From: Sanghuangporus weigelae
Lineage: Eukaryota; Basidiomycota; Agaricomycetes; Hymenochaetales; Hymenochaetaceae
Length of the DNA: 64,000 nt
Reading direction: 5' to 3'
Assembly (NCBI GenBank): GCA_033182465.1
Contig: CP137318.1
Coordinates: 496,001 to 560,000 of the forward strand
Part shown: in pieces, positions 1 through 11,300 of the stretch
How positions within the stretch are numbered: the stretch's first letter is position 1
Layout: every line of letters begins with the position of its first letter
Program-made: the position numbers and the translations under genes
Notes under the pieces: generated by a model
Databases searched by the model: none
The model's input: only the letters and a program-made list of their open reading frames with translations
What the model was told of the DNA's origin: nothing

Positions 1-12
1 ACGATTTCTTGT

Positions 13-1284
13 TTATGAAATAGTCTCCTCGTTAGCACGTTCTGCGGCTTCATGATATGCCGCCGCAAGTAACTCGTATATGAGCATTTGTTGTTCGGGT
101 CTCTGGACCATTGACGTTCGTTGATCCCGAAGGGAATCCACTTCAAGCGCCACTTCATCCTCGGCAAGGTCAGATGGTAAAGGCCCTTGTGGGGAAGGTG
201 GAAGCGGTGGAAACGACTGTGGCGAGGTCCGATTGTATTCAGGTAAGAGCATCCCATGAGCGCGAAGAAGCGAATTGAGAGCGATAAAAGAGCCTGTGCG
301 GCCGACTCCTGCAGAGCAATTCACGACGATTGGTGGGTCTGGGTGAATATCAGTGTTGGAGGAACCATTCGGAGGGGCACTGAGATTGACCCTTGCTACG
401 AGACGCGCGAAGGATAGCAGGCACGCCTTCTCCTCTGGTCCTTCTGGAACGCCGAAATCTGGCCAGTGGGTGAACAATAAATGGGTGAAGAATACGGGTT
501 CGTCAAGTTCTTCCACTTTGGAGTATCGTAGCATATCCTGTTCTCCGGAGGGTTGCGTGCAGTGAACCAATCGCAGAGTACTCTGTATGCAGCCCGCCCA
601 TTCATCTTCCTGTTCGGCTTCGAGCGAGATCTTCAATGCAGTATCCTTGCAACCTTCCGGAGCGGGTATAATGTATGAGCCTCCAACTTGAGCGGGGAAA
701 TATGGGTGCGCCTTCGTCCTCCCTCCTTCCGTCGTCATAGTCAATTGTACCGTAGTACGTAATCGGCATGGCCGAAGTCCAAGACCAAGAGAATCGTGAG
801 GGGCAAGATTGGAGGGCGGTCGAGTATCAGGCTGTAGGAAGAGGGAAAGGAACGCGTGCGCTGTGTTCGGTAGTGGCGCTTGCGTTGCAATCCACCAGTG
901 CCCGCCATGCAACTCTCGGACCCAGTTTGCATTCAGATATCGTCCCATGCTTTCAGCATTCTGGCCTACGACAACACGCGTCCTATCGAACGGTTCGATC
1001 GCATAATATCGATTCTCAGGAACGTTCTCCCTTTCTGTTCCAACATCTACGCGATAGAAATCTTTATGAGAGTCTGGCAAGCTCGACTTCACCAAGGCCG
1101 ATACTATCGAGTTATGCAAGAATGACCGCCGGCTCTTCCGGCGCTCGCGTGATAACGTACGAGCTGCTTCTCTGACCTTTTCTCGGTCTGCTAGTACGGT
1201 GTAGACGTATCTTTGGTATTCTCGATTGAATAGTGCACGCTTCAGCCAGTCAGGTAGTCGAACAGGAGATCCTGTGGCGGTCAT
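13..1284 (-). CDS. Protein tyrosine phosphatase, classical (non-receptor) type
   Basis: Single exon, 423 residues, removing phosphate from phosphotyrosine proteins. Seen: a pTyr-recognition segment (ENRYYAIEPFDRTRV), a WPD loop (HWPDFGVPE, general acid D276), the P-loop NCSAGVGRTG with nucleophile C323 and R329, and a Q-loop (RPEQQ) near the C-terminus. The usual histidine before the catalytic cysteine is asparagine (N322). The ATG at 1284 is the first in the frame; upstream codons are open but contain no ATG. The region after the P-loop carries a proline-rich insert (about residues 355-380). The likely role is MAP-kinase or cell-cycle dephosphorylation by analogy with fungal Pyp/Ptp proteins, but the substrate cannot be read from sequence. 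The N-terminal 50 residues are basic and hold no membrane segment, so a cytosolic or nuclear location is inferred. Confidence 0.88.
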   Translation of the reverse strand: MTATGSPVRLPDWLKRALFNREYQRYVYTVLADREKVREAARTLSRERRKSRRSFLHNSIVSALVKSSLPDSHKDFYRVDVGTERENVPENRYYAIEPFDRTRVVVGQNAESMGRYLNANWVRELHGGHWWIATQAPLPNTAHAFLSLFLQPDTRPPSNLAPHDSLGLGLRPCRLRTTVQLTMTTEGGRTKAHPYFPAQVGGSYIIPAPEGCKDTALKISLEAEQEDEWAGCIQSTLRLVHCTQPSGEQDMLRYSKVEELDEPVFFTHLLFTHWPDFGVPEGPEEKACLLSFARLVARVNLSAPPNGSSNTDIHPDPPIVVNCSAGVGRTGSFIALNSLLRAHGMLLPEYNRTSPQSFPPLPPSPQGPLPSDLAEDEVALEVDSLRDQRTSMVQRPEQQMLIYELLAAAYHEAAERANEETIS

Positions 1285-1308
1285 GGTGGAGGATTGAGCG
1301 CAAGACAA

Positions 1309-1622
1309 GACGATGAGCGGATGTCGTCCGTCCCAAATTTAGTAGTTAGTATGATCGACGTCTCCTCAGTGTCGGTGGCTGTCCATCTGAAGTGAGTAAC
1401 GTTTATCTACATTCTCCTGTTTCTTTCATCGTGTACGATGTCAACCAGGCATTCGGGATTGGTTTGTGTAAACTATTGCTTTGATGGACGGACAACGATC
1501 CCATGTCACAGTCGAGTCATCCAACTTGGAGAAAACGTGGCATTTGTGAGTTCCATCTTCCCTAGGCGGCTAAACATCAACCTAGTAGCAAGGCTCGCAA
1601 CGAGAATCAAGGAATTATGAAG
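1309..1622. other. Intergenic, upstream of phosphatase
   Basis: AT/GC-balanced sequence with only short ORFs lacking family resemblance. It must hold the phosphatase promoter. Nothing else is recognised. Confidence 0.4.
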
Positions 1623-1805
1623 TTACTGGCAGGAAAATTTTGAGTCTAACGGAGACATGCTCTCGAGTTGCTGATCTGCTTGTTGGAAAATGCAATCTTG
1701 AGCGCTTTGATGCTCTCCCCAGGCCTGAGATGCTTTGCTTTCGTCCTCAATGACATCGGACGTTTTCTGCATCTCATATGCCACCAGCTTTGGGGTATTA
1801 CCGGA
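1623..1805 (-). pseudogene. Relic of an aldo-keto reductase 3' end
   Basis: Base-level similarity to the 3' coding part of the reductase just to the right (2395-2560, same strand). Matching blocks include ATGCTCTCGAG and TTTTGAGCGCyT and, in protein terms, an AYxMQKT start. Indels put the matching blocks in different frames and the piece has no start of its own. It reads as an eroded copy of the C-terminal part of the reductase, lying downstream of the intact gene in the same orientation, as expected after a tandem duplication followed by loss. Where the relic ends on the right is uncertain. Confidence 0.6.
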
Positions 1806-2232
1806 TTTACGCTTCAATGAACGAGTCCCAGACTGAGCGATCGAGTTATTGGGAGTTTCTCTCGTCTGAAGATTCATTCCATGGTGTTCCAACCACCCCC
1901 ATATCTCGCTTTACCGAGTGCCTTAGCATATGCATATGCGTGCTCAACTGATGGATAGATGTGTGTTCCACCAGTGGACGTATAGGATATCGATGTATGT
2001 AGCTCGCTGCCTCTTCAGACCCGTATCGATGTTGACCGTTTCTGTTTTAGAATCAGGTTCACTCCATTACGTATAGATCTCAAGGCGACGATAAAGTGGA
2101 GTGACCTGTTCATACCCACTAGATAGACACTAACGACAATGATTTCTCTGTCTGAAAGGCAGTGCGTGTGTTAACATGGCAACTAACGGTCTAATCACAA
2201 TTTCAATTCATTGCTCTCGTACTCAATGGAGA
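1806..2232. other. Intergenic, 3' flank of the reductase
   Basis: No convincing coding or repeat structure. It probably holds the 3' UTR of the reductase and further unrecognisable remains of the duplicated copy. Confidence 0.3.
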
Positions 2233-3549
2233 TCAAGCAGTGGGAGCTGGTTTGATCGGTTGCCTCAGTGGCCAGCGATCCCATTGCGAGGTAGACTCGT
2301 ACAGGAAATGCGTGCGTTGGGACGTACCATCTCCCTGAAATCGAGAAATCAATCAAGGCATACTCTCTGGAGAAAGCGTAAGACTCACGGTGAAGTTGGT
2401 TGGGAACCCAGGATCAAACGGAAGTATGCTCTCGAGATATTGAATCTGCTCTTCCGAGAGCGAAATTTTGAGCGCCTCGATATTAGCCATGAGTTGCTCG
2501 ATTTTTCGACCGCCAATGATGGGGAACACGTATGGAGTCTTCTGCATCACATATGCGATTGCGATGGCAGTAATGTGCTCCGTGCCGACCTCCTTCGCGA
2601 CTTTTTCGAGAGCAGCGCTTATCTTCCTTTCATTCTCCGTCCGCTTCCATTCATCGTTGAATATCACGCGACCTCTCTCACCGCTGGCCATGCGCCGCTC
2701 TTCTTCCGCGTCGGTGCGTAGACGGCCACTAGCAAGTACGTTCCATGGAGCAAGAGCCAGTCCGAGCGTGCGAGCCATTGGGATTATCTCCCGTTCGAAA
2801 CTACGCTCCATAACGTTCCATGCGCCTTGGTAGATCACAAACGGCGTCTTACCGTGTGCCCTGGCATACATATTCGCGTATGAGACTGCCCATGCTGGAG
2901 TATCAGAGACGCCGAGGTACAAAACCTTGCGCGCGGCAACGAGATGGTGTAGATTGTCCATAATTTCCTCGATGGGTGTTTGCCAATCCCACCAGTGAAC
3001 GTAGAGAATGTCGATGTAAGTCGTCCGGAGCTTCTTGAGGCTTGCTTCGACACTGACCATAAGCGACTTGGCGTTGTTACCAGTGTAGTTGACTTTGATT
3101 GGGATGTCATTCGCACCGCGCTTGTAATTTGTCGTATACTATTGTGAAGTCAGCCACAGCGAAGCAGCATCAGAAGGCATCGTACTAACCTTGGTTGCAA
3201 TCACCATTTGGTCTCGGATACCACGCTTTTCCATCCATTCTCCAATGAACATTTCGGACGTCTCATCTTGACTATATCACAATTACTCTCTCGCCGAGTG
3301 CGGAAATGAAACTGGGACGTACTAATTATTTGCAGTGTCTATGAAGTTTCCACCGGCCTCATAGAACGCGTCGAGGAGCTCGAAGGACGATTCTTTGTTC
3401 ATCGCACCCATCCCAATTTTCTCCCATTTGTCTCCAATGCTCATTGCCCCAAGCTGGAGTGGCGAGACCCGAATACCCGCCAGTGGGGATAAAACACGAT
3501 AGAGACCAAGAGGAGTCGCAGGAGTGGGAGGCGGAGGAAAAGCAGACAT
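2233..3549 (-). CDS. Aldo-keto reductase, aryl-alcohol dehydrogenase (AAD) type
   Basis: Four exons: 3323-3549, 3190-3271, 2389-3138 and 2233-2334; 386 residues. NADPH-dependent reduction of aldehydes or ketones; AAD-type enzymes act on aromatic aldehydes and, in wood- and litter-decay fungi, are linked to lignin-derived compounds. Seen: the catalytic tetrad D71 (FIDTAN), Y76, K103 (VIATK) and H151 (YVHWWD), plus a cofactor-binding segment near PIIGGRK. The last exon supplies the typical AAD tail (GDG...HFLYES...WDRWP), which confirms that the small 3' intron (2335-2388) is real. The start is the ATG at 3549 before a proline-rich stretch. Cytosolic by absence of targeting signals. A relic copy lies about 0.5 kb downstream. 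Confidence 0.93.
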
Positions 3550-4628
3550 TGTCAAAGATCAAGATAGTCCGTAGTAGAATGTAGCGAAGGCCTTAGAGGT
3601 GAGTTGAGGAGTCGTTCTGAATCTGACTGGAATTTATAATCTTGCTTGAGAATTTTCTTTGATATAAAGCGGTTTTCAACGACTGTAAACTGAATCATTG
3701 GCATTTGTAGAACCGACGCCCTCCGTGGACGCGTCAGCCCACGGCAGAGCGGATGTTGCTTCGAGGGACATGTCGAGCGGCCAGACACGCACTGTTCTCG
3801 ACTTTTGTTACCAATCGCCGCTTGATTTTGGCCACTTGAAACACCGAATTTCCCCGCTAACGTACCTTGCTGCACCGTTTGATTTTCGAGAGGCGTCTGA
3901 TAGCAGGAGAACTCTATTGCCGTTCCCCCACATTACTGATATCGAGACATATATAGCTTGAAAGACCCCAAGTAGTGTTTGAAAGATTGATAGTTATTAA
4001 TAACTTCGTATGAGATTACATAATGTCGTATGACTGTGAACAAGGATTCGACACTTAGTACATACTTGCGCATCTCTTTGAGAGTCGGCACCTCATATCG
4101 TAGTATCGTAGGTAGGAATCAAACCAACTGCATAACTAATGACCTCAAAAATGTTGTGCATTTGCATTTGCAATTACAATAGTACTGCACTGTTTCATTA
4201 TAACACTTCTTCTTTCGTGAGAATGTTCTCTGAATTGCAGTTTCGGAGTTGCCGACTCGGAGGTCGGGTGAGGATTGTGCTACCCCCTCACATTCCAAAG
4301 ACAAGGATCGTCACACTACTTCCAGGCTCGTTACTCCTGCGTGAAACGCAGGTGGCATTGGACGAGTAGATCTCTCGACGTGAAGCTTGTAAAAAAACTT
4401 CTGACATGATAGCAGACTGGAAATAATGGCTCGTCGCGCATCACATTATATAATTAAGGACAGAATAGTCCATTCGGAATTCATATTCACGGTGAAGCTG
4501 CCAAAACGTGAACATGTTAATTTGGCGTATTTGACCGCTGCGAGTGTCCGTGTGCTTTCCCAAGAGGGGAAGTAATTCAAGTCTTTCCAACGCTCAGATA
4601 TACTGAACGACATGGAGGACAGCGTCTG
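3550..4628. other. Intergenic, 1.1 kb
   Basis: Promoter of the reductase (left) and 3' flank of the F-box gene (right). Scattered ORFs below 110 codons have no family resemblance and no plausible splice partners. No repeat or RNA gene recognised. Confidence 0.4.
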
Positions 4629-6341
4629 TCAAAATCTGTATAGATATAGATTAGGAAAATCGTAAAAATACGGATGTTCGACCGTCTTAGCGAGGTAATT
4701 CATCAGTAATAGGCACGGGAAAAAGGAAAAAAAAAAAAATCCACTGACTTCAAAGGGATACTGCTTCCGATCATACGATTTGACTTTGTCTTTTGTTAGG
4801 AATTTCTCTTCGTTGCCTCCCAAACTCTCCGTAGACACTTGAACGTTTTCGAATCCGGGCCCTCTTCCATATTTCTTGAGTGCGTCGGCAAGGCCGTTGA
4901 GGAAGTAGTAAGAGGATGTGCTCGGCAATACGATGGAGCGTAATGGCGGCATCTTATCTACATTCCGAAGATTGATGTCAATATTACTACCCAAAGAATT
5001 TAGATTGAGTAGTTCTAATCCAGGAAATTTCTGGAAGAGCTTTGAGAGTTCAAGGTTACTATTCCATCCTTGGTTAAATTCAAAGGCAAAGTCCAGTTCC
5101 TTGACAGAGGCACGTATAGCAGAGTATCGGTCCAGCCATCTGTCCGGCGAGCGCCCTCGGTAATCATGAAGGTCCAGACGCAACTTATGGAGTACGGGCG
5201 TGTCCAAGGAATCCATCAATGACCAGAAGAGTTGTGGAATGTTGACCTCGAGACGAAAACTTCTAACCCGTGGAAGACGGATATGAGATGGGATACTATC
5301 CGGTTTGGATTCCCAGTCTAATCTCGGCAAGAAGCAAAACTGGAGGTCATTGAGATTGGGCATTGATGAGAGAAAACTCAAATGATCAAGTATCTCGTAA
5401 GTTCTCGCTGTTTTACAACAGAGATTGAGCTATGTGATTACGGTCGAAACAAATGAGTTGGTGTTCGTCGGAAAAGGAACTTCTTCGAAAGAGATGTGGC
5501 AGACTTGTGGCATATTCCATGTTTGAAAAGTGCGAAACCCCTCAAGCTCGCCGGTACCCCAACTGAGTACTTGGAATGTTTTAAGCTTCGGAAGGTCCAT
5601 GTTACCGAAGCGTTTCTCCATGTTTTCCGCGAAGGAGCTCGAATAGCTGAAATTATCTTCTATGAAATGGAATGATTCCCATCTTGAAGCTTGTGGCTTT
5701 ATTGCGTCTATGAACGAACACAGTTGGGCAGACCACGAGCTCTCCCGGATTATCACCGTTAACGGCGCGTCCTTGCACAAGTCTAAATGACGCATGATGT
5801 TGTTATAAGACATTTCGGACGTCAAACACGACCACAGGCGTGGTTCGTTCAGCACAAGCGATCGGAACCGCTTGCAGACGCTTGACAAAGCCACTTCAGG
5901 CAGGTTCTTGCGAAACGGATTGTGTCCGTCCACCACGAATATGAAAATATCAATGAGTGTCTCTTCTGGAAGAGAATGAATTCCATAGTGAAAAAACGAG
6001 GGCTGCAGCTCCTTCTTCAGAATTTCGAGCCTACGCCCGGCAGACCGTGCCATGTGGTCAAGAGCCTCCTTCGCAGCTTCAAGACTTTTCAGCAAATCCA
6101 AGGCACTTTTCAACGCGGGCCCCAGATGTTCATGATGCATACTAATTTTATGTGGTCAGTACATTTGTGAACGAGAGTAGTCAAACGGAACTTACGGGAG
6201 TTTCGTCGACTCAATGCAATCCTCAGTGGACGACCACATCTCGTGGTCGCTGGCAGTCCCATGTTGAACATTTAACACGGCTACGGCTTCTGAGATAAAC
6301 CTGAGAGCGTCTCTACCAACAGCAACGCCTTCAGACTGCAT
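4629..6341 (-). pseudogene. F-box/LRR-like gene interrupted by one in-frame TAG
   Basis: Exon 1 is 6196-6341, intron 6142-6195, exon 2 starts at 6141. The frame runs to TAG at 5430-5432 (codon 286), then stays open in the same frame for about 250 further codons that continue the homology (FLSSMPNLNDLQF matches LASMSNLSDLQL of the paralogue at 33107-34706). The F-box is near HSLPEETLIDIFIFV, with a coiled segment before it and a leucine-rich substrate-binding part after it. Such proteins normally link substrates to an SCF ubiquitin ligase. As it stands the gene would give 285 residues lacking the LRR half. A last intron inside about 4680-4755 (poly-T tract) is likely, ending in a YFYDFPN tail. 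One base change from a serine (TCG) codon would explain the stop. The same splice phase as the paralogue supports the model. Confidence 0.72.
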
Positions 6342-6505
6342 GACGAGAGAGACAAAATGCAGGAGCTAGTAGACGACGAAATAAAGCCACATAAATGAGA
6401 CAAAAAAAAGACTCGAATTGATTATGTAAACTATTCCCAAGCATTCCCTATAGTCGCTTACTCCGAACTACTTAGTACTATCCGATCCTTCAAGTTGCGA
6501 AGAAT
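6342..6505. promoter_or_regulatory. Bidirectional promoter, F-box gene / NR2C2AP-like gene
   Basis: 164 bases between divergent start codons. The paralogous block at 32942-33106 has 165 bases between the same two genes, so the head-to-head spacing has been kept after duplication. A poly-A run lies near 6402-6410. No clear TATA box. Confidence 0.5.
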
Positions 6506-7079
6506 ATGTCTTCATCATCTGAGCCTTTGATCAATTCCAGAACGCGAATTAAGTGAGTGCACAAGTCTAACGGAACTCCTCTCAATTACTAATAGGCACT
6601 GTGACACCAGGGTCAGTTCCTCGTTGGACAGGTCCGTCGGGAGGAAGCATCTAACAGACGGCGATCCAGGTACTTGCTGGACCTCTCAGCAAGTCAGTTC
6701 GATTTTCCTCTTCTCCTCAAGCTTCTGCTGAGTGGAAGTTATGATACTACAGGATCTTCCGCAATTCATTCGAATCATATTCGATTCTCCTGTCGTGCCG
6801 AAGACTGTCCATATCACCTTCCAAGGCGGATTTGTCGGAAAGCTGTGTCGCATAAGCATCCTTCCAGCCGCATTGAATAGGGGCGAAAAAGCTATTATCG
6901 AAGATTTAACGACTATCTATCCTGAAGATGTCAACTGGAAACAGTCCTTCAGTCTTCCCAAGATCGAGCCGATACGACAAATGAACCTTGATTTCGAAGA
7001 GAGCTCGGATTTCTTCGGTCGCATCACGATCTATGACCTTCAAATCAAGGGCCAATTCGTCCAGGAAGGCGACACATGA
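6506..7079 (+). CDS. NR2C2AP (TRA16)-like discoidin-fold protein, copy 1
   Basis: Three exons: 6506-6552, 6611-6692, 6753-7079; 151 residues. The family is named after human nuclear receptor 2C2-associated protein, a small F5/8-type-C-like beta-sandwich. Seen motifs shared with the human protein: VSSSLDRS..GRKHLTDG, a TCWTSQQ turn, ITFQGGF, YPEDVN and FEESSDFFGRITIYDL. The second-exon acceptor at 6610 was preferred over one at 6595 because it matches exon lengths (47 and 82 bases) in the paralogue at 32359-32941. It ends 35 bases from the convergent membrane-protein gene. The fungal function is unknown; a role as a small binding module is inferred from fold only. Confidence 0.8.
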
Positions 7080-7114
7080 TAATTGCACAGTACATTTTAT
7101 GAGAAAACATGGGT

Positions 7115-8314
7115 TTAGCTATTTCGTCGTGTTCCTTCCAAGATGATTGGCGGCAGTGGGAGGTCCGGATTGAATCTTAGTTCTGGTGGTCGAGCCATCA
7201 TTTTCTCCTTGTCCCGACACCACGCTTCCAACCAACGAACGTCATCACCTTTTGTATTTCCTCTCCTGACGTCCCGCAGGTCAACATCTTCCCAACGTTC
7301 TTTTTCTTCAGTACGTCGTGATCCAGATGCGGTAGTCCCGCGCTCAACATCCAGGGATGTGCCGCCCGTTTCTTGCTCACGGAGATCGCCTTCGTAGTTC
7401 TGGCGCATCGGTGATCCCTTACGAGCCGAACGGAAAGGCGGAAAATGTATGTCGGATGAGAGGCCACGCATTCTACCGCCACGAACATAGGCGAGGATCG
7501 CCAATACTATGATGAGGAGCACGACAGCAATGCCGACAGTGATACCGGCGATAGTCCCTGCCTTGTCCAAAGGAGAAACCCTGTCGACATGTACAACGCG
7601 TGGAACACTGACCGGAGCGCTGGTCGTGCTTTGCATAGCGCTCGAGGTAGTAACACTAGAAGAGTGAAGGCCACTGGTAGAGGAGAACGCTGAACTGGCG
7701 ATTGATAGGGAATTGATTGTGGACGACGTTGTGTTTGCTTTTCTTAATGTGATAAATGGCATTATCGTCACACCACTAGATGACGCTTCATCCGACGTGG
7801 CCGTTATCCATGTGTTATGTCCTGTAGACGTTCCAGACAGCACCACGGCAGTCGTCTCGCTCTGCTGCTCGCTCGACGCATGTAGAGAAGAGGATGAGCT
7901 GCCTGGAATCTCCGCCATCGCTGTCTGGAAAACACCGTCCGTCCGTAGGCTCGACGTTCCGCACGCAGGGACTACCAGCCCAGCCGAAGAAGTTATGGAC
8001 AAGCCGTTTCCTGATCCTGTAATTGATGCCGCATCTGCAGGTCGACAGCTGCCTTGTGAAATCGAAGAGCTCGCCGACGAGAGTTGAGTCTGCGTCTCGC
8101 TTGCCTCCTGGGCTGTCGACTGGCTATTCGCTTCCGAGTCCCCTTCTCCGTCTGCATTCATCCTCATCATCTGAACGGTCGGTGAATTCCCGTCATCATT
8201 GGTCTCATCGTTGTAGTCAGCCGCAGCGAATACATCCTGTACCCTTCGTCCGAGCCTCTTTCTCGCCTTGTGAATTCCTCTCCCAAGTCCTCGCATCCTC
8301 GGATCATAAAACAT
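7115..8314 (-). CDS. Single-pass membrane protein with Ser/Thr-rich ectodomain, copy 1
   Basis: Single exon, 399 residues. The basic N-terminus has no clear signal peptide. A long Ser/Thr-rich stretch (about residues 60-245) is likely heavily O-glycosylated. One strong membrane segment follows (about 254-277, AGITVGIAVVLLIIVLAILA), then a charged cytoplasmic tail. The architecture resembles fungal Mid2/SKG6-like surface sensors, but no named domain can be claimed. The extreme C-terminus (ELRFNPDLPLPPI) is conserved in the paralogue at 31061-32314, so the tail probably carries the function. It converges on the NR2C2AP-like gene with 35 bases between stop codons. Confidence 0.65.
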   Translation of the reverse strand: MFYDPRMRGLGRGIHKARKRLGRRVQDVFAAADYNDETNDDGNSPTVQMMRMNADGEGDSEANSQSTAQEASETQTQLSSASSSISQGSCRPADAASITGSGNGLSITSSAGLVVPACGTSSLRTDGVFQTAMAEIPGSSSSSLHASSEQQSETTAVVLSGTSTGHNTWITATSDEASSSGVTIMPFITLRKANTTSSTINSLSIASSAFSSTSGLHSSSVTTSSAMQSTTSAPVSVPRVVHVDRVSPLDKAGTIAGITVGIAVVLLIIVLAILAYVRGGRMRGLSSDIHFPPFRSARKGSPMRQNYEGDLREQETGGTSLDVERGTTASGSRRTEEKERWEDVDLRDVRRGNTKGDDVRWLEAWCRDKEKMMARPPELRFNPDLPLPPIILEGTRRNS

Positions 8315-11300
8315 CTTATCGATAGGAATAACGAACTGTAGTGCGATACGGCCTGCGCTCGCTCTAGATGGTTGGTGGAAGACACGGATATTTCGTTATT
8401 CATTCATGGCTTGTCCATGTCTCATCCGGGCTCAGATTGCAGAGCAGACTGGACTGTTATATTGTCGCGTATCTCTGGACTAGTTTTCTTGTTCAGACTA
8501 AGACATGGAAGTTATTGTCGCCATGATATCGGGCCTCGAGCACGTCAAGAGTTCATGGCAAGTTGCAAACAAAGCAGTTTAATAGCCAGGTATCGGACGA
8601 ACGATTCGTACTGTGTATCCTAGAAATGTACGCTAATGTCCGAATCGACGCATTTTATCAATGTTCTATTCACCTGCTAACATTCATGCCTGTCGTACGA
8701 GAATAACACTAGTAATGATTGGTGCTGTATTGTATATCTTATTTACTCCTCTCATCAACTGTGCGATCTGCGGCTGTTCTGCATTCCCAGAGGCTCCGAC
8801 GTAGATCTCTTAACCGCTCCCGTCTTACTTCAATTGGATGCTGAGGATTATAGTACGAGCCTCTGGGTGGGAGTTCTCCCAGCGGGTTTTGGACTCTTTG
8901 GATATATGCTTGTTGAACTTTCTTCTCGTCGGCATAGAGGTCTAATTCCGTGATCGAAATCCTCCTCGGCCTTTTCCTCGTTTCTAGTGGACCTGCTCAG
9001 TGATGGGTTATTGTTTTTTTGCGTATTCTTTCTGAAGTTCTCTTGATCAGTTATGACAGAAGATATGATGTTGCTGGGACTGCTCACGTATTCTGCCTGT
9101 CACTATATATTGAGGCGGCGCAAAGCATGGAATGGAGTTTGTCGAAGCATACCACAACACGCACTTTGTACTGGTTCGGAGTACGGTCGTCGACCCGAAA
9201 GAAATGTTCCTTAATGTCCCGCGAGAAATGAAAGAGTAATTATTCCAGTTACATAAGTCCTAAGTAAGCTTGAAGATATACAAAGGGAATAGGTATGGCG
9301 CGCACCATTCAGTGCCTTTGACAACGAATGTATTGGACTTAGGTCCGAGCACAGGCAGCTTCATGATCTGTGTGACATTTGAAACGATAAGCTCTCAGCC
9401 GACCGGATGATGAGAAAGAAAATCTATAGAGGTCTGCCAATCCGTAATAAGAAAAGTTCCTGTTCACTTTGCTCAGGTCAGAATCTGCCTTCCTACACGC
9501 ACCACACTTCAAATTCGCCAACTTGATTATTCCATCTCACACGCACACGAATAAGCAGAAGGGCTCCATAGTCTCTGCTTGATCGTCCCAAGAGCTGAAT
9601 CCTACGGAAGTCTTTGGTAGTCCCGAGTCCCACGTCATCAAGCCTCGTCTCTATGTGGTAGATGGCATTTGACATTCCCTGGGTGCCATTCGTCCATATC
9701 CGTCCTTTGGCTTTCCACAACGGCTTGTTTCTCGCTGGACTTTGACGTATCCAGCGGTGTACTGGCTTTCTATATTATATATAAAGCCACTGGATTCAAA
9801 GGAAGCCATCTGGCAGAGTATTTTAGACAGTTGCTACTCCAGAATACTTACCAATGCATTCATTCCCAAATGCATTTGGGCGTCAGGATAATCGCTGTCA
9901 AACGAGCAAGTCCGAGTGCGCCGGTATTCGCAGTCTTCTGCAATGCAAAGAAATCACCTTGTTCGTCAAGCGAAGTACGAACACGGAGAAAGTCACCGAC
10001 TATGAGAGGCATCATGCTAGCCATAAATGATACGCCCCAGACCGGCCAATCGCTGACCCAGTGGTTAATATTAGGTTGTTAGTGTTTATAGTAACCGGTG
10101 ACCGAATGGTTAAGTCTGATGAGTCGTTCTAACGGCGATTCGGTGTTCTTATTAACTATTTATAGCTATGCCGAGACAAAGAGGACTGTTAATGAGTATC
10201 ATGATTCCAACGGTCGCGAACTTTGGCGAAGCGACCTTATTCGACCGGGAAGTCACTGATAGAGAGAGTGTGTGTGCATGAAGTATTAACCTCGGAAGCT
10301 AATACAGCCGTTGAATTCCAAGGAACAGAGATGGCGCTGCGTTCGTCTCCTTCCGGTTCAGATTGGTTTAGTCAAGATGAAATCCATCGGCTGCAGTCGG
10401 TGGTAGAAGGTAGTAGAGCGGCAATCGGCTTCGATAAGATATCAAGAATCTTGATCAACAAAATCTCAGTCTGACTCACACAGGAACATCTACGATCACA
10501 TTCAACCACCTTCGGAGACAACCGAGATTGATGTCCTCGATGGTGTCGCTTGATTAATCTCCGCACCGGCGGTGACTATTCTCATCTTTCGAAGCCCCGG
10601 TGTGTACAAGGCAGAACCAGCACAGCAAAACTGTTCTGCCGTAAGTCGTAACGACGTCTCTGATGGATGAATCCAAAGTCGAAATGACTTGCGCTACTGC
10701 CAGAGCGCTCTACTGAAGCGGAAGAGGGTTTGCTGATGTTAAGACTGGTAAGCTTTGGATGACGTGGCGAACATACTGTATCTACCATCTGATTTGTACT
10801 ACGCGACCACTTCCGTGTCGCTCCATCGTGATGTCGCTAAGACCTAAAGTGCCAGCTCAGAGCTGATGAAGGACTAGAAAAAGCCGAGGCATACATTCCT
10901 CGTGAGCCAAGAGAGCCAGCGCTGCGTGTTGCTGCGCATCTCGGAAGTACGGCAGGTGATTTTCACAGAAGAACAAGACTTCGCGAATCTCAGCCAGTTT
11001 TAGTCACCATACAAGCGCTACGGCCGAAGGTTTGCTGGCGTGCTGGATGCACGATGTTGAGTCAACCCGACATCTCTCGGGTGTCACAGAAGAGATGGTC
11101 ATTGATCTTCTCTTGATCCTTGTCGAGGAGCAGCTATACGACCGATAGAAGATGAGAAGGGTCTTCTTTCATTTCCTTGTAACCGGGCCTAGCTTAGCTT
11201 AGCGTCGTCCTCTGCCAATCATGAATATAGATAGATGGATACACAGATGCCCATTTTCGGAAGACATTTAGGCCTTGTTCCCTAGTGAACATCCTTAGCA

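Noticed and set aside
5404-5440. A 34-base intron that would splice out the F-box TAG (GTAATC...ACAG)
   Set aside because: Well below the usual intron size here (about 45-70 bases), no branch point, and the removed stretch aligns with coding sequence of the family.
6596-6610. Upstream acceptor at 6595 for exon 2 of NR2C2AP-like copy 1
   Set aside because: It keeps frame but adds five codons absent from the paralogue; the acceptor at 6610 gives identical exon sizes in both copies.
9340-10049. A minus-strand multi-exon gene in the gene-poor stretch
   Set aside because: Pieces such as GDFLRVRTSLDEQ and NAIYHIETRLDDVGL look protein-like, but joining them needs a 20-base intron or passes stops; no family supports it.
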